Counted from the stretch's first letter, positions 7,560-16,092 are shown. The stretch is DNA of 17,416 bases from Pseudomonadales bacterium (GCA_016765265.1 JAESQG010000300.1:1-17416), one strand, 5' to 3'. Translations and numbers: made by a program. Notes: a model not told the origin generated them from the letters alone.

Positions 7560-7939
7560 AGCTTTTCCCTTTTTTATTTATTTAAAGCGTTACTTTTAGT
7601 CTTAAGAAATTTAATTCACTCAATTCTAACGGTCCATCCTAAAGTACATATAGTAAAACTGCGAGGCTCCAAGATACTCCTCTCCAGATTCATTGAGAAG
7701 TTCTTTTGGCGTCTATTTCTTTGTTTATCGTGGAGATTAATGCCTTTGAATTTGGTTCTTGAAACCTATTATTAATCTTCTTATAGATTTAACAGACACT
7801 TCTCAGAAAAGATTCGGTATCTCAGGAGGCAGTAATGTAAATTCATTCTTATACATACTATTGTGTTGTTTCTAATCCTTATATTGACAATTACATATGA
7901 TCGTCTTTGCCTTGGTCTAGCCAATCAATTAACCTTTCG

Positions 7940-7963
7940 GGGTTATCTAACTAGCAATAACCC
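7940..7963. repeat. Short inverted repeat, candidate operator or hairpin
   Basis: GGGTTAT (7940-7946) and ATAACCC (7957-7963) are exact reverse complements separated by 10 bases, one helical turn between arm edges. It lies about 120 bases upstream of the amidohydrolase start. It may be a dimeric regulator site; chance occurrence cannot be excluded. Confidence 0.35.
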
Positions 7964-8066
7964 TAGCTAATGCGCTAGTATATTGTGAAGATCCTTTACT
8001 ACAATTTTAAACAGTTGTCACAAGCGAATAATAACTAAATTAGTAACCCATAAAATCAATGAAGAC

Positions 8067-8073
8067 AAGGAGT
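8067..8073 (+). promoter_or_regulatory. Ribosome binding site that fixes the amidohydrolase start
   Basis: AAGGAGT lies 6 bases before the ATG at 8080. The earlier in-frame ATG at 8059 has no such site and would place this sequence inside the coding region, so 8080 is preferred. Confidence 0.8.
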
Positions 8074-8079
8074 CAAATA

Positions 8080-9237
8080 ATGATACCTAGAGGAATCATC
8101 TCCGCAGACGGACACGTTTGCGAACCCGCTAATTGTTATGTGGATTTTATCGACCCAAAGTATAAAGCTGATGCACCCCGCCGTGTTGTACTAGAAGGTG
8201 GAATGGAAGCTTTCGAAATTACAGGAATGAGAAAGCCTACTCCTCTGGGCTTTATAGATGGAGCGGGTTTCAGCATAAAAGAACGTGCAAAGCGAGCAAA
8301 GACATTAACATTCGCTGGAGTCCGAGAAGGTGCCTACAAAGGTAATGAGCGCATACCTTATATGGATCAGGATGGGCTAGCTGCTGAAATAGTTTATCCG
8401 TCAGTAGGGATGGGCTTGTGCATGCACAGAGATGCCGAATACAAAAATGCATGCATGCACGCCTACAATCGATGGTTGCAAACCTTATGTGCTGAGCAAC
8501 CCAATCGAATCTTTGGCTTAGCACAAACGGCAGTTATGAGTGTCGATAGAGCCATTAAAGACTTCGAAATGGGCAAGGAACTGGGCATGGTGGGAATGAT
8601 GATGCCCGGCGATCCAATTTACGAAGATTACGACCATCCCGACTATGATGCCTTGTGGGAGTGTGCAACAGATTTGGATATGCCTATTGCTTTTCATATT
8701 CTGACTTCCCGCGCGGGTAGCTTACATACCAAAACTCGCGGTCATTCGATGAACGGTTTTCTGAGCATCATTCGAGCCGTACAGGATGTGGTTGGATTGA
8801 TGGTATACGGTGGCGTGTTTGAGCGTCATCCAAAGCTTAAGTTGGTGGTGGCGGAAAGTGATGTCGGTTGGATTCCTCACTATATGACCCGTATGGATCA
8901 TTCAGCCAAATTAAACGCTGAAGGTGGCATCATTAAGGGCCTATCGAAATTACCAAGCGAATACGTAAAGAACAACGTATATGGCACATTCCAAGACGAT
9001 GTCACCGCATATCATTCACTCTACTTGATGGACTATAAACACATTTTGTGGGCTAGTGACTTCCCTCACACGGATTCCACCTGGCCAAGGTCGCAACAAC
9101 TTATAAGAGAACAAACTCCCCACCTCACGGAAGAACAAAAACAGGCCATATTCCGTGATAATACAGCGACCCTGTTTAACCTTCCAGCAGGAAAAGAGTC
9201 CTGGCGAATGAAGGACGAAGAGGTGGAGGTCGCCTAA
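8080..9237 (+). CDS. Amidohydrolase family protein (COG2159-type, TIM-barrel metal-dependent hydrolase/decarboxylase)
   Basis: A 385-residue member of the Amidohydro_2 family (PF04909), which includes 2-amino-3-carboxymuconate-semialdehyde decarboxylase and related aromatic-acid decarboxylases and hydrolases. Metal-site residues appear in the expected order: Asp10-x-His12 (SADGHVCEP), His206 (IAFHILTSR), Glu259 within VAESDVGWIPHY, and Asp327 (WASDFPHTDSTWP). The closing SDFPH-DS-WP signature is typical of the subgroup found in many mycobacterial, sphingomonad and marine genomes near CoA-ligase and ACAD genes. The substrate is unknown. It is a single-gene transcript with a strong intrinsic terminator. 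The start is placed at 8080 because of the AAGGAGT site; beginning at 8059 would add seven residues. Confidence 0.9.
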   Translation: MIPRGIISADGHVCEPANCYVDFIDPKYKADAPRRVVLEGGMEAFEITGMRKPTPLGFIDGAGFSIKERAKRAKTLTFAGVREGAYKGNERIPYMDQDGLAAEIVYPSVGMGLCMHRDAEYKNACMHAYNRWLQTLCAEQPNRIFGLAQTAVMSVDRAIKDFEMGKELGMVGMMMPGDPIYEDYDHPDYDALWECATDLDMPIAFHILTSRAGSLHTKTRGHSMNGFLSIIRAVQDVVGLMVYGGVFERHPKLKLVVAESDVGWIPHYMTRMDHSAKLNAEGGIIKGLSKLPSEYVKNNVYGTFQDDVTAYHSLYLMDYKHILWASDFPHTDSTWPRSQQLIREQTPHLTEEQKQAIFRDNTATLFNLPAGKESWRMKDEEVEVA

Positions 9238-9261
9238 AAGTTTATACTATGAAGAACCTAG

Positions 9262-9300
9262 GCCGGTGTGGTTGCGACAAACAATCACACCGGCTTTTTT
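9262..9300 (+). terminator. Rho-independent terminator
   Basis: GCCGGTGTG (9262-9270) pairs with CACACCGGC (9286-9294), extended inward by four more pairs including one G-U, around a 7-base loop. Six T residues follow at once (9295-9300). This is a textbook intrinsic terminator 25 bases after the amidohydrolase stop. Confidence 0.92.
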
Positions 9301-9388
9301 GTCGATAATTTTTGCCGCTAATTTTTGTTTATAAATAGCGGTTTCACAAACTCCCTCATTAATATGTAAAAAAATACATAAGGAACCA

Positions 9389-10300
9389 CTAAAAAAGAGG
9401 TAAAATTTCATCGATCAGCCGCTGCGTTTGTAGCAGCAAGTCTTCATCATTCTCCCCGAGTGGGCGTAAAATAAATTTTGAGATGCCCTCATCAGAAAAT
9501 TGTTTAATCCTTTCGATAATCTGAGACGATCCCAAGGCAATCGTGTGCGACATATCTCGATCGGGAGCGAACTTCGTCATTCTAGTCATTTCACTTTGAT
9601 ATGACGGGTCATCTTCGTTGCCAAATCGAAAGAAAAACCCTGTGCCATAATGATCATCATCGATCGATCGACCCGTTTCCTTTAAAGCGTCTATGATTGC
9701 TCTCTTTACCTTTCCTGCTTTTTTGGGCGACTCAAATCCAGCCTGCCAGCCTGTTCCCACACGAGCAGTGCGCGCAATAGCAGCTGGGCTACTGCCCCCG
9801 ATCCACAAAGGCAACGACTGTTGAAATGGGATGGGGGAAATCCTCACGTTAGTATACTGGTAATAGGTTCCATCAAGGCTCACGGAATCTCCCCGCCATA
9901 AACCAACGACGATATCCAGCGCTTCATCGGCACGGCGACCTCGACCTTTGGTTTCTTGGCCAATAGCTTGCCATTCACGAGATTGCGCTGCGCCAATACC
10001 AAATGCAGGAAGTAACCGCCCCTTACTAAGAAAATCAATAGTCGCGCATTGTTTGGCTAACAACAGCGGATCTCTTAAACCCACTGAAGCTACGTTCATT
10101 CCAAACTTAATGCGTTGTGTAGCACCGGCTATAGCGGCCATAGTGCTCATGCATTCGAGAAACGGCTCTTTGGACACCAGCCGATCTGTCTGCCAAAGTG
10201 AATCGATTCCACCTTGTTCACAAACTTGCACCCATTCCCAAAAGCTATCCACTTCTTCAAATGGAAACCGCGCTATACCCAGTCCTATTCCAATAGCCAT
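9389..10300 (-). CDS. LLM class (luciferase-like) flavin/F420-dependent oxidoreductase
   Basis: A 303-residue TIM-barrel protein of the bacterial luciferase-like monooxygenase superfamily. Recognisable stretches are the N-terminal strand IGIGLGIARFPFE, GGIDSLWQTDRL, the middle segment RIKFGMNVASVGLRDPLLLAKQ, the GR(LL)PAFGIGAAQSREWQAIG loop region, RGRRADEALDIVVGLWRG, and PLWIGGSSPAAIARTARVGTGW. These enzymes use FMNH2 or F420; in a probable gammaproteobacterium FMN is the more likely cofactor, but the sequence does not settle it. The reaction could be monooxygenation or hydride transfer on an unknown substrate. It lies 43 bases downstream of the M20 amidohydrolase on the same strand and is probably co-transcribed. 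An AGGAGAAGG site lies upstream of the ATG at rather long spacing (about 13 bases). Confidence 0.9.
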   Translation of the reverse strand: MAIGIGLGIARFPFEEVDSFWEWVQVCEQGGIDSLWQTDRLVSKEPFLECMSTMAAIAGATQRIKFGMNVASVGLRDPLLLAKQCATIDFLSKGRLLPAFGIGAAQSREWQAIGQETKGRGRRADEALDIVVGLWRGDSVSLDGTYYQYTNVRISPIPFQQSLPLWIGGSSPAAIARTARVGTGWQAGFESPKKAGKVKRAIIDALKETGRSIDDDHYGTGFFFRFGNEDDPSYQSEMTRMTKFAPDRDMSHTIALGSSQIIERIKQFSDEGISKFILRPLGENDEDLLLQTQRLIDEILPLF

Positions 10301-10343
10301 CGTTTAACCCGAACCTTCTCCTGCTGCGATCATTAGCGGTTAA

Positions 10344-11522
10344 TTATTTCAAAAGACTCTCTGTTAACTTCACCCAATAACTTGTGCCATAGGCAGTTGT
10401 ATCATCGTTAAAATCGTACTCTGGATGGTGCACCATGCACCCGCCCTCACCTACCCCATTACCAATGAATATGTAAGCACCCGGTTTATTTTCCAACATA
10501 AAGGCGAAATCTTCAGAACCCGTAATGGGCTCAACACTATCATTTACGTGGCTTTTACCCACCACTTGCGACGCGGCATCAATGGCAAAAATAGTCTCTT
10601 CAGGCGTATTCACTAAAACGGGGAAAACTTCCTCCATGTCAATCTCTGCAGTGGCACCGTGTGATAACGCGATACCTTTAACCACTTCTACCAATCTCTT
10701 TTTTATTAAAGCGCCAACCTCTTGCTTAAAGAAGCGTGCGCCACCTGCTAGGGTAACCTCATTGGGGATCACATTGTAAGCTTTCCCCCCATGAATTTTC
10801 GTCACGCTTAATACTGCGGAATGCTGTGGATCTACGTTCCGGCTGACGATAGTCTGCAAAGCTTGAACAATTTCAGACGCCACGACGATCGGACCTATAC
10901 ACAGATGTGGTAGTGCAGCATGCCCACCAACACCTTTAACAGTAATAGTAAAAGTAGCAGTAGCTGCCATCATAGGCCCTTCAGTAATCGCAAATTTCCC
11001 CACGTCGAGCCCAGGCCAATTATGCATGCCATAAACACCGTCCATTTGAAATTGATCAAACAGGCCATCATCTATCATGGCTGGCGCACCCCCTAAACCC
11101 TCTTCTGCAGGCTGAAAGATAAAATAAACTGTACCATTGAATGCTTTAGTGTCGGCTAAATACTCCGCAGCCCCCAACAACATTACTGTGTGGCCATCAT
11201 GACCACATCCATGAAAGACTCCATCTACTTGTGATCGATGTTCAAAATGGTTCAGCTCCTGCATAGGTAGGGCATCCATATCAGCTCTTAGCCCAATCGC
11301 CGATTTTCCCTCACCCACCTGTAGTTTTCCTACAACTCCAGTTTTGCCTAAACCCTCGATCACCTCAATGCCCCATTCTTTCAATCTACTGATGACAAAT
11401 GCAGATGTTCTATGCTCTTCAAAACCAAGCTCAGGATGCTGGTGAATAGACCTTCTCCACTGTTGAAGCTTTGCTTGGTTTTGTTTTATGCGCGAATATA
11501 CTTGATCATGGTTTTTCATCAC
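10344..11522 (-). CDS. M20D family metallo-amidohydrolase (N-acyl-amino acid / hippurate hydrolase-like)
   Basis: A 392-residue M20 peptidase-family enzyme that hydrolyses the amide bond of N-acyl amino acids or similar conjugates. Di-metal ligands are all visible: Cys106 and His108 in HGCGHDGH, Glu140-Glu141 (QPAEEG), His167 (MHNWP) and His366 (VHHPEYDFND). The dimerisation/lid domain (about 185-295) follows the usual order, and the length matches hippurate and IAA-amino acid hydrolases. The first codon here is GTG at 11522; an ATG follows directly at 11519, and AGGA lies 10 bases before the GTG and 13 before the ATG, so either could be used. It is the first gene of a pair with the LLM oxidoreductase, suggesting deconjugation of an amide followed by oxidation. 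No signal peptide is seen, so it acts in the cytoplasm. Confidence 0.92.
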   Translation of the reverse strand: MMKNHDQVYSRIKQNQAKLQQWRRSIHQHPELGFEEHRTSAFVISRLKEWGIEVIEGLGKTGVVGKLQVGEGKSAIGLRADMDALPMQELNHFEHRSQVDGVFHGCGHDGHTVMLLGAAEYLADTKAFNGTVYFIFQPAEEGLGGAPAMIDDGLFDQFQMDGVYGMHNWPGLDVGKFAITEGPMMAATATFTITVKGVGGHAALPHLCIGPIVVASEIVQALQTIVSRNVDPQHSAVLSVTKIHGGKAYNVIPNEVTLAGGARFFKQEVGALIKKRLVEVVKGIALSHGATAEIDMEEVFPVLVNTPEETIFAIDAASQVVGKSHVNDSVEPITGSEDFAFMLENKPGAYIFIGNGVGEGGCMVHHPEYDFNDDTTAYGTSYWVKLTESLLK

Positions 11523-12036
11523 TGACTTGATTTCCTAATTAATAGCGCGCTCGCGGAGGATTCGGTTAGGAGAAAAGGTAATAATGGGCATTCTCAGATT
11601 AAGAGTAACAGACACTTTGCAATCATAAATATAAGGTCGATATCTTAGGCGCAACAATATTTCGTAATTTATTTGAAGTCATCTGCTTATTAACTGTCCT
11701 CCCCTATCCCGAAGAGATTATGGCAGAACGTTAGTTTTATGTCGACATCGGTGCCTCCAATCACTGGGCTGTCCACTGATATCGAGTTCAGCAGTAGCCC
11801 ATAAAGATAGCTAAAATGGGCGAGTACTCAATGAGTGGTCAAGTTCACTAACCTTTAAAAACGCCTGCCGATGAATTGGTTAACAGTGTGTGTCTGCTAT
11901 ATTTAATGACGAGAGGAGCAACAAAGCACTGAAGGCAAAGGCAAAGATAGCATATCGCCCTGGTCGATGAAATTCTAATCTCAGTCCTCCCTGTCAATGC
12001 AGAATTAGCTGAAGAATAAGATGCGATATTTCCCCC
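11523..12036. other. 514-base region without a supported gene
   Basis: The M20 gene and the coiled-coil gene read away from this region, so both promoters should be here, but I see no clear consensus. A minus-strand ORF overlapping its right end (stop near 11848) runs into the coiled-coil gene and looks like a shadow. One short reading frame at 11735-11779 translates as FYVDIGASNHWAVH and vaguely resembles the start of an IS110-type transposase, but stops bracket it and nothing continues the match. Confidence 0.5.
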
Positions 12037-13533
12037 ATGTCTAGCGGCGATAACATACGATCTTTTTTCGAAAACGAATTGAGACTTGGTACTGACCGAG
12101 GACCTCAATCCATTGGTAATTCTGCAGATCTTGCTGACAGCTCTCTGTTAGAGCGGGCATCATTCGTTCGTTCCGCTTATCTTAAATTAGAAATCGCAGC
12201 ATTACAGGAAAATGAGAATCCCTATACAGATTGGGCGACCTTAGGGGCTGGTCTTGTGGATATCCTGGGTATGCTGGCCAATCAGGAGCCTGACAATTCG
12301 CTTCTGACACTGCCAGATCACAAAATCATTGAAACCTTTCAGCAGAGAATAAAAAATCTGGAAAAATTCAGGCAACTTTTTTTTGACTTGTACGGTCAGC
12401 TACAACTAAGGGATACAGAGACCCAAGAGATAATATCACCTGACTTATTTACTGACAGATCAAACTTGGACGGTCTGTTGCTCACAATTAAGGAAGATAT
12501 AACAGACCAAACAGCATTAGTCCGACAATTAGATGATGAAATAAAAGAGTTTGCTAACAACGGAGTCGATGACCAAACATATATAGTCAAACAACAAGAA
12601 CACATATCCTCACTGGAACAAAAACAAATCGTATCTATCGATACTGTCAAGAATATAGAAAATGAAATTGAGTCCCTACTCAATGATAATAATCGTTTAC
12701 GGGATGAAAATAAGAATCTATTAAACAACCAGGATGAAAGCAGTACAAAGTCACAGGATATTGATGACGCTGAAACTAAAAAAGAAAAAATAAACAGTCT
12801 CGAGTCGGAGCTTGCTCAGACAACGGAAATGGTTTTTGGTTTTATGAAAAGTTGCGCTGACTTGGGCGCTATCCTTCTATTTATAACCGAGTGCAGCGAG
12901 AGTAATTCAATAGATGAAGTGGTGGAAAAATTATTTTCTCTCACCGATACAATGAACTTAGAAGCCGCTCTATTAGTAAATAATAAAAAAACTCCGTTAT
13001 TTTTTAGAAGTAGTGAGAACCTGAAAATTAATATCGATAGTAAAATATGGTCGTTAAAATCAGAAAGTCGACTAACAGAACATGGCAACATTTATTTGTT
13101 ACATGGTCATAAAGCGATCCTGTGTGTAAATACCGCAACGATTGAAGATGCTGATGCACGAGATCGAGCAAGAGATAATATGCAGACTCTGAGTCAAACC
13201 TTAGATTCAGTTATTGCAATGATTGACGCTAAAATTGCTCTAAAAAATGAGACAGAACGGTTCCGTATACTTATCAAAACGACGAAGGGAACTATGGACA
13301 CCATTAATGAAAATAATATGGATCATATTGAGCAAATTAAAATTCAATCAGAGAAACTTCTCCTTGATTGTAAGGAAGCTTTTCAACAAGCCTCAATAGA
13401 CACCAAAGCAAAAAAGGAATTACTGAAAATAATTACTGCTTCATCGAACCAAATTTTAGAACAAACTACTTCAGCTTTAAAAAAGGACAGTGATTTTGAA
13501 ATGTTGATAGAACGCCTAAATCAATCCCAATAA
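12037..13533 (+). CDS. Unrecognised coiled-coil protein with a possible GAF-like domain
   Basis: I do not recognise this 498-residue protein. Residues 1-140 are mainly helical with a hydrophobic stretch near 66-82. From about 145 to 265 it is a long coiled coil rich in Asn, Asp, Glu, Lys and Gln (for example IENEIESLLNDNNRLRDENKNLL). Residues about 265-400 alternate predicted helices and strands (ADLGAILLFITECSESNSIDEVVEKLF, LEAALLVNN, NIYLLHGHKAILCVNT) in an order that recalls a GAF sensor domain, ending in a helix that leads into a second coiled coil (about 400-498). No membrane segment, signal peptide, GGDEF, kinase or ATP-binding motif is visible, so it may be a cytoplasmic scaffold or sensor. 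It is clearly more AT-rich than its neighbours and is flanked by unrelated catabolic genes. There is no good ribosome binding site before the ATG, yet an in-frame stop at 12010 excludes a longer start. Confidence 0.8.
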   Translation: MSSGDNIRSFFENELRLGTDRGPQSIGNSADLADSSLLERASFVRSAYLKLEIAALQENENPYTDWATLGAGLVDILGMLANQEPDNSLLTLPDHKIIETFQQRIKNLEKFRQLFFDLYGQLQLRDTETQEIISPDLFTDRSNLDGLLLTIKEDITDQTALVRQLDDEIKEFANNGVDDQTYIVKQQEHISSLEQKQIVSIDTVKNIENEIESLLNDNNRLRDENKNLLNNQDESSTKSQDIDDAETKKEKINSLESELAQTTEMVFGFMKSCADLGAILLFITECSESNSIDEVVEKLFSLTDTMNLEAALLVNNKKTPLFFRSSENLKINIDSKIWSLKSESRLTEHGNIYLLHGHKAILCVNTATIEDADARDRARDNMQTLSQTLDSVIAMIDAKIALKNETERFRILIKTTKGTMDTINENNMDHIEQIKIQSEKLLLDCKEAFQQASIDTKAKKELLKIITASSNQILEQTTSALKKDSDFEMLIERLNQSQ

Positions 13534-13590
13534 CGAAAAAGAAAACCAATCCTTCTTCACTATCGGGATGTCCATGTGCAAAAATAATAT

Positions 13591-14853
13591 TTAACTAACA
13601 ATATTTCTAGGCACATCCTTAAATGGGCCATCTGCATCAGTTCTAGGTTCTTTCGGAAGGCCAAGAACTCGTTCAGAAATAATATTCCTCTGAATTTCAT
13701 CAGTACCACCCGCTATGGATACCGCCGGAACAGACAATAATATTTCTGCGATAACACCATTCATCGGACCATCCTCACCCTTTAGCAAGGAATCAGTACC
13801 GCTAGTGAGCGTGTGGACTAGCGCGGCTGCGCGGGCCACATTACTTGCAGCAAGCTTACCAAGTGAACCTTCAGGTCCTGGAGGTCTTCCTAATTTTTGT
13901 GCTTGCCTTGCGCGGCGAGCCGTCCACTGGCTTGCTTGATGAATAGTGAGAGCTTTCGCCACTTCTTGTCGAATAACCGGATCATCGATGGCACCGGTCT
14001 CTCTAGCCCGAGAAACTGTCAAATCAGGACGGCCTGCTCTCTGTGGATACCAACGATAAGGCTGCTGCGCAACTTTCACCTCAGCAGCTAACTCTGTAAA
14101 TATTTTTCCTTTCGCTTTCTTCGCTCCACTGCCCCCAATTGCACGCAAGCCGTCGGCTAATCGACGCTCATGTGAAAGCGTAGTCATTGCCACTTGCCAA
14201 CCACCGTTTAACTTGCCCACCAGCATGTTTTTGGGGATAACTGCATCCGTCATAAACACTTCGTTAAACGAAGCATGACCATTCATTTGTCGTAGTGGAC
14301 GCACTTCAACTCCTGGCTGGGTTACATCTAACACAAAGTAGGAAATACCTTGATGCTTGGGAACATCCCAGTCGGTTCGAGCTAACAGCAGTCCGTAATT
14401 GGCGTGATGGGCACTGGTGGTCCATACCTTCTGGCCGTTAATAATCCAATTGTCACCCTTTAAATCTGCTCTTGTTGTCAATCCTGCAAGATCGGACCCA
14501 CTACCTGGCTCACTAAAGAGTTGGCACCACGCATCCTCCCCCGTGATTATTTTATGTAATAGTGTCTTTTTTTGGTGGTCCGTAGCATGCTCCATTAGGG
14601 TCGCTGCAGCTAACATTCGCACTCCTGAATCAGCTGCACCTACCGCTCCAAACTTCCGCATTTCATCCTGAGCCGCATTGGCTAGATTGGTAGGCAAGCT
14701 TCGCCCAAACCACTGTTTAGGCCAAGCTGGCATTCCCCAGCCTGATTCTGCAAGTAAAGTTCGCCATTCCACTAGGCCTAAATTTTCATCCCAATTTTCT
14801 TCTAGCCATTCCTTCACTTCAGTTCGTATTGATTCTTCGCTAACATCTGTCAT
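13591..14853 (-). CDS. Acyl-CoA dehydrogenase, larger subunit of a probable heteromeric ACAD
   Basis: A 420-residue flavoprotein of the ACAD superfamily, introducing an alpha,beta double bond into an acyl-CoA. The FAD/substrate loop WCQLFSEPGSGSDLAG (109-124), QKVWTTSAHHANYG (141-154), and the C-terminal AGGTDEIQRNIISERVLGLP signature (381-400) are clear. At the position where MCAD-type enzymes have the catalytic Glu (YEGT), this protein reads AGGT, as many FadE-type partner subunits do, so a base elsewhere or on the partner is needed. An insertion around 240-290 (KKAKG through RARETGAID) makes it somewhat longer than the usual 380-390 residues. It follows the smaller ACAD gene by 53 bases, with GAGTGAGGA as ribosome binding site. 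Such adjacent pairs form alpha2beta2 enzymes in steroid degradation (FadE28-FadE29 type); the substrate here is unproven. Confidence 0.93.
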   Translation of the reverse strand: MTDVSEESIRTEVKEWLEENWDENLGLVEWRTLLAESGWGMPAWPKQWFGRSLPTNLANAAQDEMRKFGAVGAADSGVRMLAAATLMEHATDHQKKTLLHKIITGEDAWCQLFSEPGSGSDLAGLTTRADLKGDNWIINGQKVWTTSAHHANYGLLLARTDWDVPKHQGISYFVLDVTQPGVEVRPLRQMNGHASFNEVFMTDAVIPKNMLVGKLNGGWQVAMTTLSHERRLADGLRAIGGSGAKKAKGKIFTELAAEVKVAQQPYRWYPQRAGRPDLTVSRARETGAIDDPVIRQEVAKALTIHQASQWTARRARQAQKLGRPPGPEGSLGKLAASNVARAAALVHTLTSGTDSLLKGEDGPMNGVIAEILLSVPAVSIAGGTDEIQRNIISERVLGLPKEPRTDADGPFKDVPRNIVS

Positions 14854-14906
14854 TGTTTTTTCCTCACTCTAATTCCGCATTTAAGAGTTCAAGACTAGAT
14901 ACAGAA

Positions 14907-16037
14907 TTACTTATTCCAATTTTGTATGAGCAACTCACGATGTAATGTTGGACCACCGAGAAATACTTCAGAGCTTTTGGCACGCTTAAAGTAAAGATGA
15001 GTGTCATTTTCCCATGTAAACCCGATACCTCCGTGTATTTGTATACAGGCCGCCGCCATTTTAAGGTACGTGTCTGAGGCGTACGCTTTGGCCATCGATG
15101 CCACCGCTGGCAAGTCTTCGGTATCATCTTCTGCGGCTTCAGCAGCGTAATAAGCCGTCGTTTTAGCAAGTTCTACATCGAGTAACAGATCGGCGAACTT
15201 ATGTTTCATTGATTGAAACGAACCTACAGCCCGACCAAATTGGACGCGTAATTGAGAATATTCGAGTGCATTTTCTAACAATTTTTGAGCGCCGCCCATC
15301 ATTTCATTAGCCAGTGCTACATAAGACAGGATTAAGGTTTTTTGCAGTGCTACAGCACCAGCACCAACCTCACCCAATGGCGTAGCTTCCACATTGTCGA
15401 ATTGTAGTACCGATAATTTTCGGGTTTCATCTATCGTATCAAGCAGGCGTCTATTCAGCCCCTTTGCACTGCCGTCCACCGCAAAAAATGAAATGCCATC
15501 TTCACCCGTTGAATTCGCTTGTCGCGCCACAACAATGACTAGATCGGCGATATGCCCGTCTAACACAAACTTTTTCTCGCCATTTAATATATAGTTTCCA
15601 TTAGCCTCGATAGCAGTCATTTCAATACTTGCGGCATCCCACTGTCCACTGTTTTCAGCAAGTGCAAGTGCTGCTATCCGTTTTCCCGCCGCAAGGTCGG
15701 GTAGAAGCCGCTCTTTGTCATTAGCTGAACCCGCATTTAGAATGGCTGCTGTGGCCAGCACAGAAGAACCGAAATAGGGAGCACAGAGCAGTGACCGGCC
15801 CATTTCTTCTAGAGCAATGCAAAGCTCTACAGGGCCGAAACCCTGACCACCATATTCTTCAGGTATGATAATACCAGGCAACCCAAGGGCTTCTGATAGA
15901 TTATTCCAAACGTCTGCGTCATATCCGTTTTCTGTCTCCATGAGCCGACGAACTTCAGTCGCGTCCGAATTCGTGCTCATGAACTTTCGAACAAACTCTC
16001 TGAATTGTTCGTGCTCATCCGTAAAACTATGTCTCAT
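14907..16037 (-). CDS. Acyl-CoA dehydrogenase, smaller subunit of a probable heteromeric ACAD
   Basis: A 376-residue ACAD with the N-terminal helical domain (IIIPEEYGGQGFGPVELCIALEEMG, 56-80), the central beta domain (IAALALAENSG, ILNGEKKFVLDG), and the C-terminal FAD-binding helices with RVQFGRAVGSFQSMKH (264-279) and QIHGGIGFTWENDTHLYFKRA (333-353). The region equivalent to the catalytic YEGT reads FLGGPT, with no Glu. The middle substrate-loop motif (AENSGQWDA) is degenerate compared with the SEPGSGSD of its partner. This complementary pattern is what one sees in alpha2beta2 ACADs of the FadE/ChsE type. It lies 55 bases after the MoaD-like gene and 53 bases before the larger subunit, with GAGGAAGAG before its ATG, so all are likely in one operon. 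Cytoplasmic. Confidence 0.93.
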   Translation of the reverse strand: MRHSFTDEHEQFREFVRKFMSTNSDATEVRRLMETENGYDADVWNNLSEALGLPGIIIPEEYGGQGFGPVELCIALEEMGRSLLCAPYFGSSVLATAAILNAGSANDKERLLPDLAAGKRIAALALAENSGQWDAASIEMTAIEANGNYILNGEKKFVLDGHIADLVIVVARQANSTGEDGISFFAVDGSAKGLNRRLLDTIDETRKLSVLQFDNVEATPLGEVGAGAVALQKTLILSYVALANEMMGGAQKLLENALEYSQLRVQFGRAVGSFQSMKHKFADLLLDVELAKTTAYYAAEAAEDDTEDLPAVASMAKAYASDTYLKMAAACIQIHGGIGFTWENDTHLYFKRAKSSEVFLGGPTLHRELLIQNWNK

Positions 16038-16092
16038 ATCTCTTCCTCAACAATAATGTCGCCCTATGAAAGCTCCCGAGTCCCGCTTTAAA

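Larger units (their letters stand above)
7560..8079. promoter_or_regulatory. Divergent intergenic region between alcohol dehydrogenase and amidohydrolase
   Basis: About 520 AT-rich bases hold both promoters. Several short ORFs cross it, but none has a ribosome binding site or family resemblance. A TTGACA hexamer at 7884-7889 lacks a matching -10 at normal spacing. An inverted repeat at 7940-7963 is the best candidate regulatory structure. I see no RNA gene. Confidence 0.55.

Noticed and set aside
6895..7775. Several plus-strand ORFs over and beyond the alcohol dehydrogenase start
   Set aside because: Most is antisense to a motif-complete dehydrogenase; the part extending into the intergenic region has no ribosome binding site and a biased, non-protein-like composition.
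7884..7889. TTGACA as a -35 promoter element
   Set aside because: No acceptable -10 hexamer lies 16-18 bases downstream.
8059..8079. Earlier ATG for the amidohydrolase at 8059
   Set aside because: It has no ribosome binding site, and AAGGAGT lies inside the extra codons at the right distance from the ATG at 8080.
11848..12108. Minus-strand 86-residue ORF overlapping the coiled-coil gene start
   Set aside because: It has no recognisable motif or ribosome binding site, and its 5' end lies inside the coiled-coil gene on the opposite strand.
13574..13616. ATGTGC/GCACAT and AATATT inverted repeats at the convergent end of the coiled-coil and ACAD genes
   Set aside because: The stem is interrupted and AT-rich, has no T-run, and overlaps the ACAD coding end, so I do not call it a terminator.
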